Shown here: positions 49,704 to 56,952 of the stretch, one piece after another | Position numbering within the stretch: the stretch's first letter is position 1 | Layout of the letters: every line of letters begins with the position of its first letter | NCBI GenBank assembly: GCA_017983795.1 | Contig: JAGOAS010000006.1 | Location: 1 to 64,000, forward strand | Direction: 5' to 3' | DNA length: 64,000 bases | DNA from: Piscinibacter sp. | Lineage (GTDB): Bacteria > Pseudomonadota > Gammaproteobacteria > Burkholderiales > Burkholderiaceae_C | Notes under the pieces: model-generated | What the model was told of the DNA's origin: nothing | What the model saw: only the letters and a program-made list of their open reading frames with translations | Databases searched by the model: none | Program-made: the position numbers and the translations under genes

Positions 49704-50969
49704 ATGAAAGCCCTCGACGACTTCCGCCTGCGCCTCGGGCGCCATGAACTGGTGCCCATCATGATCGGCGGCATGGGCGTGGACATCTCCTCCTCCGACC
49801 TGGCGCTGGAAGCGGCGCGGCTCGGCGGCGTCGGCCACATCTCCGACGCGATGATCAAGACGGTCACCGACCGGCGCTACAAGACCAAATACGTCAAGGC
49901 CAAGCAGGCGCAGTACAAGTACAACGTCGACTCGCCGGACAAGTCGGCCGTCAAGTTCGACCTCGGCGACCTGGCCGAGGCAACGCGGCTGCACGTCGAG
50001 CACACCATGTCGCGCAAGACCGGCTCCGGGCTGGTGTTCATCAACTGCATGGAAAAGCTGACGATGAACTCGCCCAGGGAGACGCTGGCGGTGCGCCTCG
50101 CCTCCGCGCTCGACGCCGGCATCGACGGCATCACGCTGGCCGCCGGGCTGCACCTCGGCTCGTTCGCGCTGATCGAGCAGCATGCAAGATTCCGCGACGC
50201 CAAGCTGGGCATCATCGTCTCGTCGCTGCGCGCGCTGCAGCTGTTCCTGAAGAAGAACTCCCGCCTGAACCGCCTGCCCGACTACGTGGTGGTCGAGGGC
50301 CCGCTGGCCGGCGGCCACCTGGGCTTCGGCATGGACTGGGCCCAGTACGACCTGGCCACCATCGTCGCCGAGATCCGCGCCTGGCTGGCGCAGGAGCAGC
50401 TCGAGATTCCGCTCATCCCGGCCGGCGGCATCTTCAGCGGCGGCGACGCGGTGCAGTTCATGGAAGCCGGCGCGGCGGCGGTGCAGGTGGCGACACGCTT
50501 CACCGTCACGCGCGAGTGCGGCCTGCCCGACGAGATCAAGCAGGAGTACTTCAAGGCCGACGAGGACGACATCGAGGTCAACCAGATCTCGCCCACCGGC
50601 TACCCGATGCGCATGATCAAGGCCAGCCCCGGCATCGGCGACGGCATCCGGCCCAACTGCGAGGCCTACGGCTACCTGCTCGACGCCAACGGCAAGTGCG
50701 CCTACATCGACGCCTGGAACCGCGAGGTGGCCGCCCATCCGGGCGCCAAGCGCGTGTCGGTGATGGACAAGACCTGCCTGTGCACCCACATGCGCAACTT
50801 CGAGATCTGGACCTGCGGCCAGAGCGCCTGGCGGCTGAAGGACACCTCGCTGCAGCGCAGCGACGGCACGTACCAGCTGCTGAGCGCCGAGCACGTGTTC
50901 CGCGACTACCAGTTCAGCACCGGGGCGAAGATCGCGCTGCCGGAGCTCGAGGCGGCAGCCGGCGGGTGA
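49704..50969 (+). CDS. Nitronate-monooxygenase-like flavoprotein
   Basis: This 421-residue protein has the FMN TIM-barrel of NMO/PfaD-like enzymes: VPIMIGGMGVDISSSDLALEA, VVVEGPLAGGHLGFG and IPAGGIFSGGDAVQFMEAGAAAVQVATRF. The C-terminal 90 residues form an extension with ten-odd conserved-looking residues and a cysteine cluster DKTCLCTHMRNFEIWTCGQSAW. The N-terminus MKALDDFRLRLGRHE is chosen as start; an upstream ATG at 49662 would add 14 odd residues. It may be an oxidoreductase acting on the imported acid, but that is inference. Confidence 0.85.
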   Translation: MKALDDFRLRLGRHELVPIMIGGMGVDISSSDLALEAARLGGVGHISDAMIKTVTDRRYKTKYVKAKQAQYKYNVDSPDKSAVKFDLGDLAEATRLHVEHTMSRKTGSGLVFINCMEKLTMNSPRETLAVRLASALDAGIDGITLAAGLHLGSFALIEQHARFRDAKLGIIVSSLRALQLFLKKNSRLNRLPDYVVVEGPLAGGHLGFGMDWAQYDLATIVAEIRAWLAQEQLEIPLIPAGGIFSGGDAVQFMEAGAAAVQVATRFTVTRECGLPDEIKQEYFKADEDDIEVNQISPTGYPMRMIKASPGIGDGIRPNCEAYGYLLDANGKCAYIDAWNREVAAHPGAKRVSVMDKTCLCTHMRNFEIWTCGQSAWRLKDTSLQRSDGTYQLLSAEHVFRDYQFSTGAKIALPELEAAAGG

Positions 50970-50988
50970 GCCGGCCTCAGCTGCGGCC

Positions 50989-51495
50989 TCAGCTGCGGCC
51001 GATCGCTGCGAGCGCGGCCTGCAGCGCGGCGCGATCCATGGCCTCCAGCGGCAGCGCGAGCAACTGCAGCATGCGGTAGCCGATGGCCTGGCGCGTCAGC
51101 TCGAAGGCGCGCCGCCTGGCTTCGTCACCGCCCTCGGCATTCGACGGATCCGGGTAGCCCCAGTGCACCTTGACGGGCTGCCCGCCGGCGCCGCCCACGA
51201 AGACCGGGCACGGCTCGGCCGCGGCGCTGTCGCACACCGTGATGACAACGGACAGCGGCGGCGCGCCCTCGCGGCCGAACTCGTCCCAGCTCTTGCTGCG
51301 GACCGCGCGGGTGTCGACCCCGGCATTGGCGAGCGCCTCGATCGCGAACGGGTTGATGCGGCCGCTGGGCGCGCTGCCGGCGCTGTGGGCCCGCACGTCC
51401 CGGCCGAGCCGGGCGGCCAGGTGGTTGAGCATCCCTTCGCCGAGCACGCTGCGCGCGGAGTTGTGGGTGCACAGGATCAGGACGTGGACGGTCAT
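50989..51495 (-). CDS. arsC: Arsenate reductase, LMW-phosphatase type
   Basis: This 168-residue reductase has the active-site loop VLILCTHNSARSVLGEG near the N-terminus, and DSAAAEPCPVF as a second cysteine region, like thioredoxin-linked ArsC. The words FGREGAPPLSVVITVCDS and VHWGYPDPSNAEGGDE fit the family. It reduces arsenate to arsenite. It is transcribed away from arsR and starts 52 bases from it. The 3' end has a 12-base tandem duplication that repeats the stop codon. Confidence 0.92.
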   Translation of the reverse strand: MTVHVLILCTHNSARSVLGEGMLNHLAARLGRDVRAHSAGSAPSGRINPFAIEALANAGVDTRAVRSKSWDEFGREGAPPLSVVITVCDSAAAEPCPVFVGGAGGQPVKVHWGYPDPSNAEGGDEARRRAFELTRQAIGYRMLQLLALPLEAMDRAALQAALAAIGRS

Positions 51496-51524
51496 GGACG
51501 AGTCGCGGCGATTGACGGCAGGAG

Positions 51525-51550
51525 CATATTTCGATTATCGTAGAAATATG
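51525..51550. promoter_or_regulatory. ars operator inverted repeat
   Basis: CATATTTC and GAAATATG form a perfect 8-base inverted repeat with a ten-base spacer. The right arm includes the arsR start codon. The spacer holds -10 boxes for both directions: TTGACG-N18-TATCGT on plus (51512-51541) and TTGCGT-N16-GATAAT on minus (-10 at 51534-51539, -35 at 51556-51561). An ArsR-type repressor bound here would shut both genes. Confidence 0.75.
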
Positions 51551-51895
51551 GTGACACGCAATCGCAAGCCCCCTGCCGCGGCCCGCTTCGCGCGCATGCT
51601 CGCCGCGATGGGCACCGAGCCGCGCCTGGCCATCGTGCGCCTGCTGCTCAGCGCCCACCCCGAAGGCCTGGTCGTCGGCGAGATCGCTGCCGAGCTGGGC
51701 ATGGCGGCGTCCACGCTGTCGCACCACCTCGACAAGCTCAGGAACGAGGGGCTGGTGACCGTCCAGCGCGAAGGCACCTTCCTGCGCTGCACGGCCCATA
51801 CCGCCGGGCTCGAGGAGTTGCTGGGCTTTCTGTACGCCGAGTGCTGCACCCGCAACAAGGCGGTGGAGCCGCGGCGCGTCACCTGTTGCGCTTGA
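51548..51895 (+). CDS. arsR: ArsR-type regulator
   Basis: This 115-residue winged-helix repressor has the HTH MAASTLSHHLDKLRNEGLV. It carries several cysteines in its C-terminal region (AECCTRNKA and VTCCA) that could bind arsenite; the classic alpha-3 CxC pair of E. coli ArsR is absent. The start at 51548 lies inside the operator and no ribosome binding site precedes it, so the mRNA may be leaderless. arsM follows after 27 bases. The gene is divergent from arsC. Confidence 0.9.
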   Translation: MVTRNRKPPAAARFARMLAAMGTEPRLAIVRLLLSAHPEGLVVGEIAAELGMAASTLSHHLDKLRNEGLVTVQREGTFLRCTAHTAGLEELLGFLYAECCTRNKAVEPRRVTCCA

Positions 51896-51922
51896 ATTCG
51901 AACCCCGATGAAGGAGAAGACG

Positions 51923-52828
51923 ATGAACGAGACCGTCGACGTCAAGAACGTGGTCAGGGAGAAATACGGCGCCGCTGCCGAGCGTGTGGCCCAGGGCCGC
52001 GGCAATGCCTGCTGCGGCGGCTCTGCCGCATCGCCCGAGCAGTGGGACCCGATCACCTCGAACCTCTACGACCAGGCCCAGGCGGCCGACGTGCCCGCCG
52101 CGGCGATGCTGGCCTCGCTGGGCTGCGGCAACCCGACCGCGCTGGCGGAACTGAAGGCCGGCGAGACCGTGCTCGACCTCGGCTCCGGCGGCGGCATCGA
52201 CGTGCTGCTGTCGGCCAAGCGCGTCGGCCCCACGGGCACGGCCTACGGCCTGGACATGACCGACCCGATGCTGGCCCTGGCGCAGGAGAACAAGCGCAAG
52301 AGCGGCCTCACCAACGTGCACTTCCTGAAGGGCGAGATCGAGCACATCCCGCTGCCTTCCGACTCGGTGGACGTGATCATCTCCAACTGCGTGATCAACC
52401 TGTCGGCCGACAAGGATCGCGTGCTGCGCGAGGCCTTCCGCGTGCTCAAGCCGGGCGGGCGCTTCGCGGTGTCCGACGTGGTGGTGCGCGGCGAGATGCC
52501 CGAAGCGATCCGCCGCAACATGGACCTGTGGATCGGCTGCGTGGCCGGTGCGCTGCGTGATGCGGACTACCTCGCCAAGCTGCGCTCGGCGGGTTTCGAG
52601 GACGCCGCCATCGAGGTGACGCGGGTCTACAGCGCCGAGGACGCGAAGGAGTTCCTGGCCGGCCAGCCCGAGCACTTGCAGCAGCTGGCGCGCGAGGTCG
52701 ACGGCCGCTTCGTCAGCGGCTTCGTGCGCGCACGCAAGCCTCTGAGCGCCGCCACGACGGCCGAGGCCGCGGCGTCGGCGGCCTCACCGGCAGCCACGGG
52801 CTGCGGCTGCGGGCCGCGCTGCTGCTGA
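51923..52828 (+). CDS. arsM: Arsenite S-adenosylmethionine methyltransferase
   Basis: ArsM methylates arsenite to volatile or less toxic forms using SAM and glutathione. This 301-residue protein has the SAM motif VLDLGSGGGIDVLLSA and the catalytic cysteines in SLGCGNP, ISNCVINLS and WIGCVAGAL, matching C72, C174 and C224 of characterised ArsM. A Cys-rich tail CGCGPRCC ends the protein, as does CCGG near the N-terminus. The start at 51923 follows AAGGAGA; an upstream in-frame ATG (51908) lies in the ribosome binding site. Confidence 0.94.
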   Translation: MNETVDVKNVVREKYGAAAERVAQGRGNACCGGSAASPEQWDPITSNLYDQAQAADVPAAAMLASLGCGNPTALAELKAGETVLDLGSGGGIDVLLSAKRVGPTGTAYGLDMTDPMLALAQENKRKSGLTNVHFLKGEIEHIPLPSDSVDVIISNCVINLSADKDRVLREAFRVLKPGGRFAVSDVVVRGEMPEAIRRNMDLWIGCVAGALRDADYLAKLRSAGFEDAAIEVTRVYSAEDAKEFLAGQPEHLQQLAREVDGRFVSGFVRARKPLSAATTAEAAASAASPAATGCGCGPRCC

Positions 52829-53920
52829 ATGCGGCGCTCTTCCCCGCTGCTCTGCGCCGCCGCGCTGGCCACGCTGCTGGCCGTTGCGCCTGCGGCCGCC
52901 CCCGCCCGCACGCCGGCCCCGCCGCGCGCCGTCGCGCCGCGCGGCCCGCTGATGGCCGACGAGCTCAACAACATCGCGGTGTTCAGGGCGGCGTCGCCCT
53001 CGGTGGTCAACATCACCGCGCTGGGCCTGGAGCGCGATCTGTTCTCGCGCAACGTGCAGCAGGTGCCGCAGGGCACGGGCACCGGCTTCGTGTGGGACAC
53101 GGCGGGCCACCTCGTCACCAACTACCACGTCATCCAGGACGCGGCCGGTGCGCGCGTCACGCTGTCCGACCAGTCGAGCTACAAGGCCGAGCTGGTCGGC
53201 GCCTTCCCCGACCGCGATCTCGCGGTACTGAAGATCGTCGCTCCCGCAGGCAAGCTCAAGCCCCTGCCCGTGGGCAGCAGCCGCGACCTGCAGGTCGGCC
53301 AGCAGGTCTACGCGATCGGCAACCCCTTCGGGCTGGACCAGACGCTCACCACCGGCATCGTCAGCGCGCTCAACCGCGAGATCGAGTCCGTCACGCGGCG
53401 CGTGATCCGCGGCGCAATCCAGACCGATGCGGCCATCAACCCCGGCAACTCCGGCGGCCCGCTGCTCGATTCGGCCGGCCGGCTGATCGGCGTGAATACC
53501 GCCATCTTCAGCCCCTCCGGCGCGAGCGCCGGCATCGGCTTCGCGATTCCGGTCGACGAGGTGAACCGCATCGTGCCGCGCCTGATCCGCGACGGCCGCA
53601 TGGTGCGCCCGGCGCTGGGCGTCACCGGCGGCGGCGCCGAGATCAACCGCGCGCTCGGCCTGCCCAAGGGCGTGCCGCTGGTGCGCATCCAGCGCGGCGG
53701 GCCGGCGGCCAAGGCGGGGCTGAAGGCCTTCGCACGCGGCGACGGCGGCGTCGTGCAGGGCGACGTGATCACCGCGATCAACGACGAGGCCGTCGAGGAT
53801 GCCGACGACATGCTCAACGCGCTGGAGAAGCTCAACCCCGGCGACAGCGCGACGCTGACGCTGTGGCGCGCCGGCGCGACGCGCAAGGTCAGCGTGACGC
53901 TGTCCGAATCCGAAGACTGA
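52829..53920 (+). CDS. HtrA-like serine protease
   Basis: This 363-residue secreted protease has a signal peptide and the catalytic triad His in LVTNYHVIQDAAG, Asp in FPDRDLAVLKI, Ser in INPGNSGGPLLDSAG. One PDZ domain (PLVRIQRGGPAAKAGLKAF) follows. It is a small DegP-like protease, likely periplasmic. It starts immediately after the arsM stop, so it is probably co-transcribed, though a role in arsenic stress is not known. A strong hairpin follows before cspA. Confidence 0.92.
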   Translation: MRRSSPLLCAAALATLLAVAPAAAPARTPAPPRAVAPRGPLMADELNNIAVFRAASPSVVNITALGLERDLFSRNVQQVPQGTGTGFVWDTAGHLVTNYHVIQDAAGARVTLSDQSSYKAELVGAFPDRDLAVLKIVAPAGKLKPLPVGSSRDLQVGQQVYAIGNPFGLDQTLTTGIVSALNREIESVTRRVIRGAIQTDAAINPGNSGGPLLDSAGRLIGVNTAIFSPSGASAGIGFAIPVDEVNRIVPRLIRDGRMVRPALGVTGGGAEINRALGLPKGVPLVRIQRGGPAAKAGLKAFARGDGGVVQGDVITAINDEAVEDADDMLNALEKLNPGDSATLTLWRAGATRKVSVTLSESED

Positions 53921-53955
53921 GCGCTGCCGGCCCTGGCGCGCCAGGGCGGCAGCGC
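53921..53955. terminator. Long GC-rich hairpin between convergent genes
   Basis: A 15-bp stem GCGCTGCC-GCCCTGG with CCAGGGC-GGCAGCGC has one bulged G and a CGCG loop. It lies between the convergent protease and cspA stop codons and could end both transcripts; no T tract is present on either strand. Confidence 0.6.
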
Positions 53956-53960
53956 CTCGT

Positions 53961-54170
53961 TCAGATCGCGCGGATGCGCGAGGCCTGCGGGCCCTTCTGG
54001 CCTTGCGTCACTTCGAACTCCACGCGCTGGTTCTCGGTGAGGGTCTTGAAGCCCTCGCCGATGATTTCCTTGAAGTGCGCGAACAGGTCCTTGCCGCCGT
54101 TGTCGGGCGAGATGAAGCCGTAGCCCTTGCTTTCGTTGAACCACTTGACGGTTCCGGTTTCGACGCTCAT
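53961..54170 (-). CDS. cspA: Cold-shock protein
   Basis: This 69-residue RNA/ssDNA-binding protein has the RNP motifs KGYGFIS and [26 protein letters not shown] is the standard N-terminus of CspA. It binds single-stranded nucleic acids and keeps mRNA unstructured. It follows infA by 110 bases on the same strand. Confidence 0.97.
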   Translation of the reverse strand: MSVETGTVKWFNESKGYGFISPDNGGKDLFAHFKEIIGEGFKTLTENQRVEFEVTQGQKGPQASRIRAI

Positions 54171-54280
54171 GAAGTCTTTCCTCGAGGGATTCGTGGTGGA
54201 GATGCCCCAGCTCTCGCCGGTGCGTGCGATCAGCGACCCGATGCGGGCGCCGAGTTGCGGGTAGGCCGCGCTGCCGTTCA

Positions 54281-54547
54281 TCAACGGCGTTGCTGCGGCG
54301 GGCGCGCTGCCCCGGGAGGGCCGCGGCGCTCGAGGTGGCGGAAGGTGATGCGGCCCTTGGAGAGATCGTAGGGCGACAGCTCCAGCGAGACGTTGTCGCC
54401 GGCGAGGATGCGGATGTGGTGCTTGCGCATCTTGCCGCCGGTGTAGGCGATCAGCGTGTGGCCGTTGTCCAGCGTCACGCGGAAGCGCGAGTCCGGCAGG
54501 ATCTCGTTGACGACGCCTTGCATCTCGATCAGTTCTTCCTTGGCCAT
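54281..54547 (-). CDS. infA: Translation initiation factor IF-1, second copy type
   Basis: This 88-residue protein has the IF-1 S1-like fold: [37 protein letters not shown] and [20 protein letters not shown]-1 is normally 72 residues; this one has a 16-residue Pro/Arg-rich tail. Beside a cold-shock gene it is likely the second infA copy often seen in Burkholderiales. The start follows GGGAG. Confidence 0.93.
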   Translation of the reverse strand: MAKEELIEMQGVVNEILPDSRFRVTLDNGHTLIAYTGGKMRKHHIRILAGDNVSLELSPYDLSKGRITFRHLERRGPPGAARPPQQRR

Positions 54548-54551
54548 GAGG

Positions 54552-54802
54552 TCACTCCCGGTTGGTGGCTGAATGGGGTTCGTGCGCGGCGGGCACGCCG
54601 ATCCACGCGAGGCCCTGGGCCGTCGCGTAGCGCTCGGCAGCGTCGCGGGTATCGAAGAAGGGGTGGAAGCGCAGCACGCGATCGTGCGTTTTGCGCTGCC
54701 GCGGCCGGAACGGATGGAAACCGAAGCCGCGTAGCGGCCGCAGTGGGTGGAGCGGGTCAGGGGAGAAACAAGGTACTTCCCGACCTGGTGGGATGGATGG
54801 AT
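54552..54802 (-). pseudogene. Frameshifted small gene upstream of infA
   Basis: No ATG-start frame exists here, but two frames carry coding-like sequence. The upstream frame reads [20 protein letters not shown] then [10 protein letters not shown]; after an AAAA run near 54691 the next frame continues [20 protein letters not shown] then [12 protein letters not shown]. Together they give an 83-residue small protein, like one seen in other beta-proteobacteria, with one A lost. The start codon would be ATC within an (ATCC)3 tract. A GTG at 54677 would give only 41 residues. It ends in the infA ribosome binding site. Confidence 0.45.
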
Positions 54803-55057
54803 GTCGAACTTTCGGTAGCGCGGCTCGAAGGTCGAGCCGCCGGAGGTACTCGCTGCGGGCGAGGGGCCACCAGAACGGTGCGGCGCTCGGGAGGAGCCGG
54901 GATCTGGCGTGAGAGGGAGATCAACGCGTGATCTCCGTGTGACGCTGGCGCAGCGTCGCGTGGGAAGCGACCGCCGTTGAACGCGTCGCCGTGGATTGTA
55001 CGCGCGCCTCGAAAGCCCCTGCCTTCGAGGCGCGAGCCGGCGCGGTCGACGACCGGC
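54803..55057. other. Hairpin-dense non-coding stretch
   Basis: No gene is supported here. The stretch has four perfect inverted repeats: 54820-54840 (GCGGCTCGA, 3-base loop), 54916-54936 (GGAGATCA, 5-base loop), 54941-54957 (GACGCTG, 3-base loop) and 55003-55034 (CGCGCCTCGAA, 10-base loop). None has a T tract. The last lies just past the stop of the gene at 55058 and could end its transcript. Confidence 0.5.
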
Positions 55058-55570
55058 TCAGTCTTGCGAAACGGGCGTGCCGTCGGCCGCGCCGGCGGCC
55101 GCGTGGCGGTCGACCGCCTGCTCGGCGCTGCACTGCCAGGCCATGTCCAGCCACAGCGTCGTGCCGGGCGCGGCGCGCAGCGGCTCGAAGAGCGTGAACT
55201 CGCCGCGCGGGTGCTGCACGCTGCGCTCGCGCTGCACCATCGCGGTGGGCTGGAGGAAGAAGTCGGTCGGGTCGGCCTGTTCCTCGTCGGCCTGTGCTTC
55301 GGCCGCGCCGCGCAGCACGCTGCGGCTGTGCTCGACGAGGCGGCCGTCGACCACCGCGCCGCGCAGCACCCACACCTGCTGCTGCGCCGCGCCTTCGGCG
55401 ACGATGCCGCAGAAGCGGCTGCCTTCCACCGCCAGGCCCAGGGTCGCGGCCTGCGCGCCGTCGCCGAGCCGCCACCAGCTTTCGGCGGGCGTGGCCGCCT
55501 GCGCGCCGAGCGTGAACGCGGCCGCCGTCACGGCCATGGTGAGGGAGCGGGTCAGGGAAGTCGTCTTCAT
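55058..55570 (-). CDS. Secreted hypothetical protein
   Basis: This 170-residue protein is of unknown function. It has a signal peptide (SLTMAVTAAAFTLGAQA) and then ATPAESWWRLGDGAQAATLG. The mature part has VWVLRGAVVDGRLVEHSRSV, an acidic segment and two cysteines (RFCGIV and WQCSAEQ). It is transcribed away from the hup operon, and may be regulated from the same 301-base intergenic region. I do not recognise the family. Confidence 0.65.
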   Translation of the reverse strand: MKTTSLTRSLTMAVTAAAFTLGAQAATPAESWWRLGDGAQAATLGLAVEGSRFCGIVAEGAAQQQVWVLRGAVVDGRLVEHSRSVLRGAAEAQADEEQADPTDFFLQPTAMVQRERSVQHPRGEFTLFEPLRAAPGTTLWLDMAWQCSAEQAVDRHAAAGAADGTPVSQD

Positions 55571-55871
55571 GGATGCCTCGAAGGCTAGTGTTGTGGTGCA
55601 GGCAGTCTCGAAGCCGCGCTGGAAGCGGCGATGAAGCGCATGAAGCCTGCGTGAAGCCGAGCTGCCGCAAGCGCGCCTTCCGCTTCGACGCGCGCAGCGG
55701 AAGGTGCCTGACCGGCGCCCGCCGCGCCGCGTTTCCGGTGCCGCCGCGCGCCGGCCAAAACCCGCCGCCCATCAAGCACTTAGCGCGGCCTCCGGGGACT
55801 TTCCCGTAGAGCCCCGCAAAGCGGCACGCCTCTTGTGACGTAGGCCCTACCGCCATACGAGGAGACGGGGG
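55571..55871. other. Intergenic region between secreted protein and hupS
   Basis: This 301-base divergent region holds three spaced TGAAGC words (55632, 55641, 55652), a perfect 9-bp inverted repeat (55676-55684 with 55696-55704, loop of 11) and the sigma-54-like promoter at 55823-55836. No gene is supported. Confidence 0.6.
55823..55836 (+). promoter_or_regulatory. Sigma-54-like promoter of the hup operon
   Basis: GGCACG and TTGT are placed like the -24/-12 elements of sigma-54 promoters (consensus TGGCACG-N4-TTGC), with GG and the second element 12 bases apart. One mismatch is at the last base and one at the first T. Transcription would start near 55848. Hydrogenase operons are commonly sigma-54-dependent through HupR/HoxA. 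Confidence 0.6.
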
Positions 55872-56936
55872 ATGGAGACCTTCTACGAGGTGATGAGGCA
55901 GCACGGCATCTCGCGCCGCAGCTTCCTCAAATACTGCTCGCTCACCGCCACGTCGCTGGGCCTGGGCCCGGCCTTCGTGCCGCAGATCGCGCATGCGATG
56001 GAGAACAAGCCGCGCACGCCGGTGGTCTGGATCAGCGGGCTGGAATGCACCTGCTGCTCGGAGAGCTTCATCCGCAGCGCGCACCCGCTGGCCAAGGACG
56101 TGGTGCTCTCGATGATCTCGCTGGACTACAACGAGGTGCTGATGGCCGCCGCCGGCCACCAGGCCGAGGCCGCCATCGAGGAAGCGCGCAAGAAGCACAA
56201 GGGCAACTACATCCTCGCCGTCGAGGGCAACCCGCCGCTCAACGAGGACGGCATGTACTGCGTCATCGGCGGCCGGCCCTTCCTCGAGCAGCTGAAGGAA
56301 TGCGCGGCCGACGCCAAGGCGGTGATCGCCTGGGGCGCCTGCGCCTCCTGGGGCTGCGTGCAGGCCGCCAAGCCGAACCCGACGCAGGCGGTGCCCATCC
56401 ACAAGGTGATCACCGACAAGCCCATCATCAAGGTGCCGGGCTGCCCGCCGATCGCCGAGGTGATGACGGCGGTGGTGACCTACATGCTCACCTTCGACCG
56501 CATCCCCGAGCTCGACCGCCTGGGCCGGCCCAAGATGTTCTACGGCCAGCGCATCCACGACAAGTGCTACCGCCGCCCGCACTTCGACGCCGGCCAGTTC
56601 GTCGAGCACTGGGACGACGAAGGCGCGCGCCGCGGCTACTGCCTCTACAAGGTCGGCTGCAAGGGCCCGACCACCTACAACGCCTGCTCGACGACGCGCT
56701 GGAACGGCGGCGTGAGCTTCCCCATCGGCAGCGGCCACGGCTGCATCGGCTGCAGCGAGGAAGGCTTCTGGGACAAGGGCTCGTTCTACGACCGGCTGAC
56801 GGGCATCAACGCCTTCGGCATCGAGGCGAACGCCGACAAGGTGGGCGGCACGGCCGCCGGCGTGGTGGGTGCGGCGGTGGCCGCGCATGCCGCGGTCAGC
56901 GCGATCAAGCGCGCCACCACCAAGCAAGGCAGCTGA
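55872..56936 (+). CDS. hupS: Uptake [NiFe]-hydrogenase small subunit
   Basis: HupS carries the three Fe-S clusters that take electrons from the [NiFe] site to the cytochrome b. This 354-residue precursor has a Tat signal (SRRSFLKYC) cleaved near AHA-ME. The proximal cluster set is C59, C61, C62 in [10 protein letters not shown], then C157 and C162 in GACASWGC; with cleavage after residue 42 these are mature Cys17, 19, 20, 115 and 120, the pattern of oxygen-tolerant enzymes with a [4Fe-3S] cluster. C-terminal membrane helix [17 protein letters not shown] anchors it. Promoter and start follow AGGAGAC. Confidence 0.97.
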   Translation: METFYEVMRQHGISRRSFLKYCSLTATSLGLGPAFVPQIAHAMENKPRTPVVWISGLECTCCSESFIRSAHPLAKDVVLSMISLDYNEVLMAAAGHQAEAAIEEARKKHKGNYILAVEGNPPLNEDGMYCVIGGRPFLEQLKECAADAKAVIAWGACASWGCVQAAKPNPTQAVPIHKVITDKPIIKVPGCPPIAEVMTAVVTYMLTFDRIPELDRLGRPKMFYGQRIHDKCYRRPHFDAGQFVEHWDDEGARRGYCLYKVGCKGPTTYNACSTTRWNGGVSFPIGSGHGCIGCSEEGFWDKGSFYDRLTGINAFGIEANADKVGGTAAGVVGAAVAAHAAVSAIKRATTKQGS

Positions 56937-56952
56937 AGGAGGAGCACGTCAC

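Noticed and set aside
54735-54785. Possible SRP or other known structured RNA before infA
   Set aside because: A GGTC-A-GGGGAG / CTTCCC-GACC hairpin is present, but the tetraloop and conserved SRP residues are missing, and the segment overlaps the frameshifted coding sequence.
54224-54931. A 235-codon plus-strand frame over infA and the region upstream
   Set aside because: Antisense to infA and rich in Arg and Gly; the minus strand holds the real gene and the frameshifted one.
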